Source: Ktedonobacteraceae bacterium (GTDB taxonomy: Bacteria > Chloroflexota > Ktedonobacteria > Ktedonobacterales > Ktedonobacteraceae). Taken from it: a stretch of DNA of 33,205 nucleotides. The stretch lies in contig JADBKA010000020.1 in the NCBI GenBank assembly GCA_014896635.1, positions 1 to 33,205 of the forward strand. The letters run 5' to 3'. Under the pieces are notes generated by a model, which saw nothing but the letters and a program-made list of their open reading frames with translations, made no database searches and was not told where the DNA came from. Positions 23,893 through 30,885 of this stretch are shown piece by piece. Both the position numbers and the translations under genes were made by a program. Numbering within the stretch: the first letter of the stretch is position 1; the number at the start of each line of letters is the position of its first letter.

Positions 23893-24636
23893 ATGAATAT
23901 TGAAGGGACATATACGTTACAGGAAGTGCCGGAGCAGGTCTGGCGCAACCTGATGGACCCCGATGTGCTGCGCCTGAGCATTCCCAGCCTCGATCGTCTG
24001 GAGAAGCTCGATGAGAATAGCTATGACGTTACCATGTCGATCAGGCATACACCGCTCAGAGGCACCTATCACGGGCTTATCACTATTTCCGAGCAGCATT
24101 ATCCCTACCATTATCGCCTCGCTATCGAGGGAGAAGGGCGGCAGGAAAAGATCAGTGGCAGTGCGAGCATTCACCTCAATCAACGCGGGGACCACACGGT
24201 TGTGGCCTATAAAGTGACGCTGAATCCAGGCAGAACTCCCCCTTTGATGCCACCTATGCTGATGAAAGGCACTGCCAAGCTGCTGATTCAGCAGTTTTTT
24301 TCGCTGCTGGCCGAGCGCCTGCGTACTTACAGTGTCGTCGAGATCAGTGCGACTGGAGCGGGACAATATGAGTCAGCGGTATCAACCGGCTCAGCCGTAC
24401 GCAGTGGCCGAGTCGGCGGTAGCGTAGTCATCCTGCCTCCCCCTCCTCTCAAGCCCCCTACTCTCACACAGAAACTTGTGCGCCTCTGCGGACTTGGAGC
24501 GGGTGATGCTGAGCAGGAGGCGCGCTGGGAAACGCGCGTCCGGCGTATTGGCATCGTTGCAGGTCTTCTACTCCTGCTCTGGTTTGGAACCCGCCTGCCG
24601 CGCCTATTTAGCAAAAGACGCGCTACGAGTCCATAG
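23893..24636 (+). CDS. CoxG/SRPBCC-family protein with a C-terminal membrane anchor
   Basis: The first ~145 residues of this 247-residue protein match the CoxG (CO dehydrogenase subunit G-like) branch of the START/SRPBCC fold: MNIEGTYTLQEVPEQVWRNL, MDPDVLRLSIPSLDRLEKL, FSLLAERLRTY. CoxG in CO oxidisers helps anchor or mature the dehydrogenase; many homologues have no assigned role. A low-complexity linker with PPPPLKPP leads to one membrane helix (about 218-236) and a basic tail, so the domain is tethered to the membrane from the cytoplasm. No coxL, coxM or coxS is nearby. ATG 23893 follows AGAGGAC; a TTG one codon earlier is unlikely. The 3' end overlaps the convergent exonuclease gene by 14 bases. 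Confidence 0.85.
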   Translation: MNIEGTYTLQEVPEQVWRNLMDPDVLRLSIPSLDRLEKLDENSYDVTMSIRHTPLRGTYHGLITISEQHYPYHYRLAIEGEGRQEKISGSASIHLNQRGDHTVVAYKVTLNPGRTPPLMPPMLMKGTAKLLIQQFFSLLAERLRTYSVVEISATGAGQYESAVSTGSAVRSGRVGGSVVILPPPPLKPPTLTQKLVRLCGLGAGDAEQEARWETRVRRIGIVAGLLLLLWFGTRLPRLFSKRRATSP

Positions 24637-25816
24637 AGGAGCGTAGGCGACTCTTCCAGTTGCTCTGTGTATCGCCGGCTGACTCGTTGGACGACTCGAT
24701 AACCCAGGAGCGTGTTCCGTCGGCAGCGGTAGTCGTAGCGAGTCGCTGCCGGCGCTGCTCGTTGCCATCCTGTAAGTTACGGAGAGCGACCCACGCAGCT
24801 TTCCGCACGTCGTAGACTGGATCATGCAGCAATGGACGAATCGCATCACGCATGGTTTTGACGCCAAGACGCCCCAGGGCGCGTATGCAACTCGCGCGCT
24901 CGTCGGCAGTTGGCGCGCTCAGCAGCGGCACCAGGTCCGGCGCCAGTTTGACCAGCGAGAGGTCGGCGATTAAGCGCAACAGGCGACTGCGCAGCATCGG
25001 ATGCTTCAGCGAAGCCAGGGCAGCGCGACAATCGGCATACACCTGCGCTTTATTGCGCAGCACACCTTTTGTCAGCGCATCGGCGACAGCCATCTCAGGG
25101 GAGAGAGTTGAGGCTCCGCGCAGGAACGGCTCTATCCAGGCAGCGACCGGGATATGCTCTTCCGTATTTTTATGCAACTGTAAGATGTCGTAGAAGTGCT
25201 CGTGCAGCCAGTAGTAGAGGGCCAGCGTGACTTCCGCATCGCGCGCGGCATAGGCGATCATCGCAGGCGGCAGCGGACGGCGCGTCCAGTCAGTACGCTG
25301 CAAGCTCTTATCCAGACGCATATTGAAGGCGCGCTGCAACATGGTAGCCAGCGACGACTCGTGCTGACCGAAGACAGAACGGCAGGCGGCTTCCAGGTCG
25401 TAATACTGCGTTACGAACAGTTCTCGTTCTGCCATCACCCGCAGATCTGCGCCCGCTCCATGCAGCAGCACCGTGATGTCTGGATGAGCAACAACCTCCT
25501 GTAGCGGAGAAAGGTCGCTCAGGCGCAGCGCATCGACGATAAAACACTGCTGATCAACCGCCAGTTGCAGCAGGGCCAGGCGTGGCACGGATGAGCTGCC
25601 CCGCGTATGCGAACGGTTCTGTGTAAACTCTGCATCAACGGCAACAATGCTAAATTGCGTCAATACCTCGACCGCATGCAGCAACTGTTCGGAACGATCC
25701 ACCCAGAGTCGCTCGCCCCGGCGCGGAATCTGCCCTGCCGGTGGGGTTGGTCCAAGGTAGCCGGGCGGTACATTGTCAGGTCCGTCAGCTTCTACAAATG
25801 ATACATTCTTGCTCAA
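24623..25816 (-). CDS. RNase D-like DEDDy 3'-5' exonuclease with a C-terminal HEAT-like region
   Basis: The exonuclease domain (about residues 35-210) shows all acidic ligands: D61 and E63 in VAVDAEFTQ, D124 in LLHGAGADLRVM, and Y189/D193 in YAARDAEVTL (Y-x3-D, the DEDDy class). RNase D trims RNA 3' ends, classically of tRNA precursors. The usual C-terminal HRDC domains are not recognised; instead residues about 255-355 look like HEAT or PBS-lyase-type helical repeats (PDLVPLLSAPTADERASCIR, ALGRLGVKTMRDAIRPLLHD, DVRKAAWVALRNL). These may guide substrate or partner binding. The 397-residue length is near normal. The start at 25816 has no strong Shine-Dalgarno sequence; nearby downstream starts cannot be excluded. 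Confidence 0.88.
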   Translation of the reverse strand: MSKNVSFVEADGPDNVPPGYLGPTPPAGQIPRRGERLWVDRSEQLLHAVEVLTQFSIVAVDAEFTQNRSHTRGSSSVPRLALLQLAVDQQCFIVDALRLSDLSPLQEVVAHPDITVLLHGAGADLRVMAERELFVTQYYDLEAACRSVFGQHESSLATMLQRAFNMRLDKSLQRTDWTRRPLPPAMIAYAARDAEVTLALYYWLHEHFYDILQLHKNTEEHIPVAAWIEPFLRGASTLSPEMAVADALTKGVLRNKAQVYADCRAALASLKHPMLRSRLLRLIADLSLVKLAPDLVPLLSAPTADERASCIRALGRLGVKTMRDAIRPLLHDPVYDVRKAAWVALRNLQDGNEQRRQRLATTTAADGTRSWVIESSNESAGDTQSNWKSRLRSSMDS

Positions 25817-25904
25817 AGAGACGCCAATCTATTTGTGAGATACCACAGCCTGAATAGTAGTGTATATCACACACTATATCACATTCGTGCGCATTAGTAC
25901 AGAT

Positions 25905-25960
25905 GGAAAAAAGAGGAGGTCCAGGAGGGCTTTGCCCCCCCCTTTTTTTCTCCTGATAAA
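25905..25960. repeat. Palindromic intergenic element 3
   Basis: GGAAAAAAGAGGAGG faces CCCCCCCCTTTTTTTCTCC around GGGC-TTT-GCCC. GGAGGTCCAGGAGGGC (25915-25930) is the exact reverse complement of 21276-21291 in element 2. It lies between divergent promoters, so it is not simply a terminator. Confidence 0.7.
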
Positions 25961-26056
25961 CAGGACAAAGAAGTGAAGGGGGATAAAGCATGCTTGCACA
26001 TGCTTCTGACTGTTGCGTATAATGTTTTTGATGACAGGAACACTCATGGGATAGAT

Positions 26057-26160
26057 CGAAACGAAGGAGTTTCGGGTATAGCTCTTCTATAAGGAGCGCT
26101 GGAGGGCCGCCAGCGTCCTGTAGAGCGAGCTGTGTGGTCCTCCTCGACGTCTCCTTTTTC
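26057..26160 (+). promoter_or_regulatory. Structured leader upstream of the leuA-like gene
   Basis: A small hairpin CGAAAC/GTTTCG (26057-26074) is followed by a long imperfect hairpin (26080-26131: AGCTC with GAGCT at the base, CGCTGG with CCAGCG at the top). The loop sequence GGAGGGCC (26101-26108) can instead pair with GGTCCTCC (26136-26143), which lies just before a CTCCTTTTTC run. Two mutually exclusive folds before a T-run suggest attenuation, but no leader peptide or T-box core is evident. Confidence 0.4.
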
Positions 26161-26221
26161 TGGAAAACAGCAGGTTTCATTGTGCAATGACGCGATTATG
26201 AACCATAAGGAGTGACAGACC

Positions 26222-27475
26222 ATGACAACAATACCATCAACCTCATCAACCTCGTCAACCTCGTCAACCTCGTCACCTCGCATTATCAGATTTTTTGAAA
26301 CGACGTTGCGCGACGGCGAGCAGACGCCGGGTGTGAACTATTTCCCCGCAGAGAAACTGGCGATAGCCCGGGCGCTGGCCGATATGGGCTTTGATACGCT
26401 TGACTGTGGCTTTGCCATCTCCTCACCGGGCGAATTTGAATGCCTGCGCCTCATTGCCGCTCAGGTACGCAATGCTGAGATCTGCTCCATTGCCCGCGCC
26501 AATCCCGCCGATATTGATCGAGCGTGGGAAGCCGTGAAAGATGCAGAATATCCTGTCATCCATCCTTTCTTGAGCACTTCACCGCTGCACCGGCAGGTCA
26601 AGCTTGGCAAGACGCGCGAGCAGGTACTTGAACTGGCGCGTATGGCCGTCGGACGCGCGCGTGGCTATACCGAACGGGTAGACTTTGCCCTGGAAGATTC
26701 GACGCGGACCGAGCATGATTTCATTCTGGAAGTCTGTGAGGCTGTGTTGAAAGAAGGCGTGCGTTTTATCGCCATCTGTGATACGGTCGGCTATGCGCTG
26801 CCCTGGGAATTTGGCAAACTGATCGCTGACGTTAAACGGGAGTTTCCCCATGCGCGCATCTCGGCGCACTGTCACGATGATCTTGGCCTGGCCGTTGCCA
26901 ATGCCATTGAGGGATTGCGCAACGGGGCCGAGCGCGTCGATACCAGTTTCAACGGTCTGGGCGAGCGCGCGGGCAATGCTGCGACTGAAGAGGTGATCAT
27001 GGCGATTCGCACTCGTTCGGCTGATCTGGGCCTGGATGTGCGTGTCGATACCACGAAAATTGCGGAGACCAGCCGGCTCGTACAGAAGCTTTCTGGCATG
27101 CAGGTGCAGTGGACGAAGGCGATTGTGGGTCGCAACGCCTTTTCACATGGTGGCGGTATTCACCAGGATGGTGTGCTCAAGGACGCACGCACCTATGAGA
27201 TCATGACGCCCGAATCCATCGGCTTGACTACTGCTGACCGCCGCATCTTTATGGGCAAGCTCTCCGGGCGTGCTGCGCTCGATGCGCAGTTGCGCGAACT
27301 GGGCTATCAGCTCGAAAAGGAGCAACTCAACCGGGCGTTCGATATGGCGAAGTTGCTGCTCGGCAAGAAGAAGACGCTGGAAGAGCTGGATCTGCGCTAT
27401 GTGGCCGAAACGGCGCAGGGACAGGCAAAAGCGGTCGGAATCACTGCGACGGCGGTAGAGTCTGGCAATTTGTGA
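26222..27475 (+). CDS. leuA: 2-isopropylmalate synthase-like enzyme lacking the C-terminal regulatory domain
   Basis: The TIM-barrel condensing domain joins acetyl-CoA to a 2-oxoacid. Signatures are FFETTLRDGEQTPGVNY (24-40), the metal site with H216 and H218 in SAHCHDDLGLAVAN, CDTVGY and GLGERAGNAATEE. These features and HPFLSTSPLH fit 2-isopropylmalate synthase (first step of leucine synthesis) best; homocitrate or citramalate synthase is less likely but not excluded. At 417 residues it has the barrel and linker but not the roughly 110-residue leucine-binding domain of full LeuA, so it should escape that feedback. A low-complexity Ser/Thr start (residues 5-18) comes from a 9-bp DNA repeat. 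GGAG lies eleven bases before the ATG. No other leu gene is adjacent. Confidence 0.85.
   Translation: MTTIPSTSSTSSTSSTSSPRIIRFFETTLRDGEQTPGVNYFPAEKLAIARALADMGFDTLDCGFAISSPGEFECLRLIAAQVRNAEICSIARANPADIDRAWEAVKDAEYPVIHPFLSTSPLHRQVKLGKTREQVLELARMAVGRARGYTERVDFALEDSTRTEHDFILEVCEAVLKEGVRFIAICDTVGYALPWEFGKLIADVKREFPHARISAHCHDDLGLAVANAIEGLRNGAERVDTSFNGLGERAGNAATEEVIMAIRTRSADLGLDVRVDTTKIAETSRLVQKLSGMQVQWTKAIVGRNAFSHGGGIHQDGVLKDARTYEIMTPESIGLTTADRRIFMGKLSGRAALDAQLRELGYQLEKEQLNRAFDMAKLLLGKKKTLEELDLRYVAETAQGQAKAVGITATAVESGNL
26237..26272. repeat. 9-bp tandem repeat inside the leuA-like gene start
   Basis: Four copies of TCAACCTC(A/G) in frame, followed by a shortened fifth. They encode a Ser-Thr-Ser run ahead of the folded domain. 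The unit is a multiple of three, so copy-number change would not shift the frame. Confidence 0.9.
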
Positions 27476-27489
27476 TGGCTGCGCAAATG

Positions 27490-27533
27490 AGGATGTACTC
27501 AGCAGTCAAAGTCCCGGCTGCTGAGTATATCCT
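27490..27533. other. Long stem-loop between the leuA-like gene and the restriction-modification island
   Basis: TACTCAGCAG (27496-27505) pairs perfectly with CTGCTGAGTA (27518-27527). Beyond a one-base mismatch AGGAT (27490-27494) pairs with ATCCT (27529-27533), giving 15 base pairs. No T-run follows on the plus strand. It begins about 15 bases after the leuA-like stop and may stop or protect that mRNA. Confidence 0.75.
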
Positions 27534-27590
27534 GCTGTACGAGGGTTTTCAGCCAGAGAAGAAGCCGCAAAGGGGGAAGTATAACGAGAG

Positions 27591-28412
27591 ATGCAGAAAG
27601 ATCCTTATAGCTCTTTGCAAGCATTCTTTGCTTTTACTGAGAAAGAATATGTTGTTGCTCAACAAATGTTAGAAACTCTTGTACGTGCTTTAAGAGAAGC
27701 GCCGGGAGGAGGGAAAGTAGAGGAAGGGTACTGGAGTTACATATACCATGCAGTTCGTCAGGCTCCAGTAGCCACATGGAGTGACCTTCCCATGCGCGAT
27801 TTTTGTCACAATGGCCTGGGTGTAGAGATGAAATTGCTCCGGCGGACATCACCAGCATCGGATCAAGGGCGCAGAATTATGCATCCGGCTGCAACACGGA
27901 CTGTTCACTTTGATCCTGATCAAGATGCGGAGGTATGCAAGGTTCAGGTTTTAACGCAATTTGCGGCTCAAATAAGCGAGTTCCGGGATAGAACGGCGGC
28001 AACAAAGCCGGGTTATAAGCCTGATATACGCTGGGGTATTTTTCTATGGAGTCCGATGCTGACTGAGTTTTTGTATTTTGAAGAATCGTTGAGGGAACCT
28101 GATCCAGAGAATTTTTATGCGAAGTTTGTTGTCAGCACACATCGAGGAGATCTCCGCCGTAACTTGTATATCTTTGAAAAAGTGACACATGTCAAAAGGT
28201 ACTCTGTGACGTTGCCGGAAAAAGGAGCAAAAATACAGCCATACTTTGATGTACCTATTGTGGGAGAAGGGGCTTATCTCTTCAGAGTTCCTGAAGATAG
28301 ACGTAAGCCTGTCTGGTTAAGAGAAGAGACAATCCTTGCCTTACAACGTATTGCAAAAAGCCAGCGTCGAGATATAGACGAGATAATTATTGCGGCTTTG
28401 AACTCGTTGTGA
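27591..28412 (+). CDS. Putative type II restriction endonuclease (PD-(D/E)xK-like), unassigned family
   Basis: The 273-residue protein matches no family I can name. It shows a possible nuclease core: D70 in DLPMRD, then E79-x-K81 in GLGVEMKLLRR, followed by a predicted strand (DIRWGIFLWSP near 145-155). This spacing fits the PD-(D/E)xK fold of many restriction enzymes. The gene converges on a DNA methyltransferase gene and overlaps its 3' end by 26 bases, which is the strongest argument for a nuclease of the same system. Codon use is AT-richer than in the flanking genes, as in horizontally acquired defence islands. GGGGGAAG lies upstream of the ATG at rather long spacing. The nuclease role is inferred. 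Confidence 0.6.
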   Translation: MQKDPYSSLQAFFAFTEKEYVVAQQMLETLVRALREAPGGGKVEEGYWSYIYHAVRQAPVATWSDLPMRDFCHNGLGVEMKLLRRTSPASDQGRRIMHPAATRTVHFDPDQDAEVCKVQVLTQFAAQISEFRDRTAATKPGYKPDIRWGIFLWSPMLTEFLYFEESLREPDPENFYAKFVVSTHRGDLRRNLYIFEKVTHVKRYSVTLPEKGAKIQPYFDVPIVGEGAYLFRVPEDRRKPVWLREETILALQRIAKSQRRDIDEIIIAALNSL

Positions 28413-30528
28413 TGCTGTAATGTTGTTTCTGGGCGTGCAGTATTCGTTGTGCTCGATCAACGAGTAGACGAAATTTCTCGAAGCTCAGACTGATAACGGT
28501 TGTTTGCAAGGTATGAGCCAGCCATTCAGAATATAACCGTCTGTAATCAAGCTCATCCTTTCTTGACACATGAAGATATCGCACAATGTACTGATCTGGG
28601 TCTGTACGCAATGTTTCAAGAATAAAATTAATTACCTGCTGCTGTGTCGCCAGCGCTGTCCCATTTCTGGACTCTGGTCGGTCTAAAGACTTGCGACAGT
28701 GTAGTACAAGGTCATAACCGACGGCATTATCAGAAACGAATTGCTTAAACGTGCCATGCTTTTTGTCAAAGATCTGGCTCCCCTGTATTGTAAAACCTGC
28801 TGAAGCCAGGGCCTCCTGTAATGTGCTCCACACTTGAGCTGAAGAATTATGGAAGATAACGGTTAACCAGGCGTCATCTTTCATTACTCTTCTGACTTCA
28901 GAAAAAGATTGGGTCAGAAGTTGTCTATACTCTTCTAATCCTTTGCCTTGAGTTTTATTAATAATCGCTTCTTCTGTGATGTTCGTATATGTGCCTAACC
29001 AGCTTTCCCAGAGAAAGTTCATCTCTGAATAATTAATATTTCCGCCAAAAGGAGGATCTGTAAATACATAATCTACGGATTTATCGGGAAGCTGGGGCAG
29101 ATGACAGGCTGACTGAGTGCTTATGCGTACCTGCCGGTTGACTATGGGAGCGTTTCTGAAATACCAGCTAATCGTTTCTGCTTTGCGCTGAAAAGTTTTG
29201 AACACGTTTTGTTCGTTCATGATAGCCGGTACATTATAATTGGCTGTGTTGCTGCTCCCTCCCCAGAAGCGAAATTCTGAAAAGACTGTTACTCTCTGGT
29301 AGAGGGAAGTGAATGTGAAGAGTAATTTTGCTTTTATTTCTGGGTCAGGCCACTGGCTGATCAAAGCCCACAAACAGGCCATTGCCCATCGGGCGCGAGT
29401 AGTGTACATTCTATCTATTGTAGTAATACCGGCATTGATAGCCTGGCTGGTGTTTACTCCATCGGGGAGAGAATCGGTTGGATACCAGAGATCCTGGGGG
29501 ATGCCCTCTTGTTCTAATATTTCAAGAGTTCTTAAATCATACTCATCGAGGGGTGCTGTCTCTTCTTTCCTCCCCCTTCCGCAGCATTGATAACCTACCA
29601 GGACAGGATAACGCTTTGTTCTTTTTAGTTCTCTTTTTTTGAGATGCCCATGACAATGGGGGCAGTCAAACTCTTGCTTAATTTTACTTTCTTTTACTGA
29701 TTCTCGCTCATCGCGTGCGACATCCCATATAACGAATTCTTTTTTACAATATGTACATATAGCTCCATAGCTCCATACCATGTAAAGCATGGGTATCTGT
29801 TTATTGCAAATACGGCAATGTGTATTATACAGTCTATGTTCGATATCCTTCGTAGCTTGTAAAATATGATTAACTGCTTCTAAGTAGCGTGAAGATGAAA
29901 CTGGGATGTTCAGGTTATAAGCAATAAATGCGGCGGCTGGTGATAAATCACAAAGGATGGCTTTCCGCCCTTTTTCCACCGCTGCAACTCCTGTCATGCC
30001 GGAGCCACAGAAAGGATCAAGAACCACATCTCCGGGGCGGGTATAGTAGTTGATCAGCAAGCCAATGCCTTGTGGTGGCACCTTCGTATGGTAGGTATGT
30101 GCGTCATAGACATAAGAATTTTTGCCACATGAGATATCCTGGCGATAAGGTTCGCTCACCGGTTTAGGGGGAATCGTTGGATCAACGAGGTCATCTAAAT
30201 AAGGATTAGGTGATAAATAGAATTCGGGGGGAACGTGCTCTACTCTACCTCGTTCTCGCGTATGTGGTGTTAAAGCTACGAATGATTGTTGGGAGCTAAT
30301 ATCTGGCAAGGGAAGCATTGGTTGTGTTTCTGGCCTCTGCCTTGGTGGTCGCTTTGTCGGCGTCAGTGTGTCAGACATAGGCAAAAGTGGCTCTTTATAA
30401 GTTTCTGTATCAGTATCAGGTGGACACGCGGTGAGCTGATAATCGGGATTAAGAACTTGCTGCCTTACATCGGCCATTGTCTTTAAAGCTCTTTTTTTAG
30501 ATATTTTTCTATGTGAGAATGATACCAC
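28387..30528 (-). CDS. DNA methyltransferase (N6-adenine or N4-cytosine type) with zinc ribbons
   Basis: The 713-residue protein has the SAM-binding motif I DVVLDPFCGSGMTG (about 167-180) preceded by a motif X-like YHTKVPPQG. The catalytic motif IV TDPPFGG (about 490-496) lies near residue 490. DPPF indicates amino methylation of adenine or cytosine; motif order X-I-IV suggests an alpha-like layout. The 310-residue insert between the motifs holds cysteine pairs typical of zinc ribbons (CRICNK, CTYCKK, CPHCHG, and CCGRG), probably the target-recognition region. The N-terminal ~125 residues are proline-rich. Start choice: GTG 30528 follows GGAGGAACAA at ideal spacing; ATG 30477 and GTG 30561 are alternatives. 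It pairs with the convergent gene 27591-28412 as a restriction-modification system. Confidence 0.88.
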   Translation of the reverse strand: MVSFSHRKISKKRALKTMADVRQQVLNPDYQLTACPPDTDTETYKEPLLPMSDTLTPTKRPPRQRPETQPMLPLPDISSQQSFVALTPHTRERGRVEHVPPEFYLSPNPYLDDLVDPTIPPKPVSEPYRQDISCGKNSYVYDAHTYHTKVPPQGIGLLINYYTRPGDVVLDPFCGSGMTGVAAVEKGRKAILCDLSPAAAFIAYNLNIPVSSSRYLEAVNHILQATKDIEHRLYNTHCRICNKQIPMLYMVWSYGAICTYCKKEFVIWDVARDERESVKESKIKQEFDCPHCHGHLKKRELKRTKRYPVLVGYQCCGRGRKEETAPLDEYDLRTLEILEQEGIPQDLWYPTDSLPDGVNTSQAINAGITTIDRMYTTRARWAMACLWALISQWPDPEIKAKLLFTFTSLYQRVTVFSEFRFWGGSSNTANYNVPAIMNEQNVFKTFQRKAETISWYFRNAPIVNRQVRISTQSACHLPQLPDKSVDYVFTDPPFGGNINYSEMNFLWESWLGTYTNITEEAIINKTQGKGLEEYRQLLTQSFSEVRRVMKDDAWLTVIFHNSSAQVWSTLQEALASAGFTIQGSQIFDKKHGTFKQFVSDNAVGYDLVLHCRKSLDRPESRNGTALATQQQVINFILETLRTDPDQYIVRYLHVSRKDELDYRRLYSEWLAHTLQTTVISLSFEKFRLLVDRAQRILHAQKQHYSITTSSKPQ

Positions 30529-30667
30529 TTGTTCCTCCAGAAATAGGCAGTGCTGTTGCACAGTATGGACCTGACATCGTTACTTGTCAATTCTTAAAAA
30601 TGATGAGGGGGCGATATTCAGAGCATATTCCCTCTGCCTGATCATTGTGGTATCACTTTGCTGAAGA

Positions 30668-30735
30668 AGCCTCTCGGAACTACTTGACGAGATCAGCCTC
30701 TCATGTTACGCTAGAGACACGGCCCGTCTGGGATT
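30668..30735 (+). repeat. Promoter-leader block shared with selB
   Basis: The block aligns without gaps to the selB promoter region (4000-3945, minus strand) over 56 bases with 41 identities by my hand count. It includes AGCCTCTCGG, TTGAC, CCTCTCATG and AGAGA at the same spacing. GCCCGTCTGGGATT then follows in both loci. Confidence 0.7.
30684..30712 (+). promoter_or_regulatory. Promoter of the DUF4129 gene
   Basis: TTGACG (30684-30689), 17-base spacer ending in CCTCTCATGT, TACGCT (30707-30712). It leaves a leader of about 165 bases before the start at 30886. Confidence 0.55.
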
Positions 30736-30885
30736 CCTGTGAAAGTCACCTATTATTGCCGGTTCTGCTAGCAGATGCTCGACTTTCATTTCCAATTCTG
30801 ACACGAAGTGTCATGACGCTTGAAATTGGGATTGAAATACCGCGCTTTTCACCTCCAGATTCGCATGGAAGAAAGGGATCGGGCT

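Larger units (their letters stand above)
25817..26221. other. Divergent intergenic region, exonuclease / leuA-like gene
   Basis: No gene is supported in either direction. The region contains palindromic element 3 (25905-25960) and a structured leader for the leuA-like gene (26057-26160). TAAGGAGTGACAGACC just before 26222 is a good ribosome-binding site. Confidence 0.55.
30529..30885. other. Intergenic region, methyltransferase / DUF4129 gene
   Basis: No gene is supported. It contains the rightward promoter at 30684-30712, the 14-mer GCCCGTCTGGGATT (30722-30735) and TTGGGATTGAAAT (30826-30838), both shared with the selB leader. It also has a small TGACAC-gaa-GTGTCA hairpin (30799-30813). Confidence 0.6.

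Noticed and set aside
26130..26160. Possible T-box antiterminator core before the leuA-like gene
   Set aside because: GTGTGGTCCTCCTCG only loosely resembles the conserved GTGG-N-ACC-N-CG core, and no specifier loop could be placed. Kept only as a generic structured leader.
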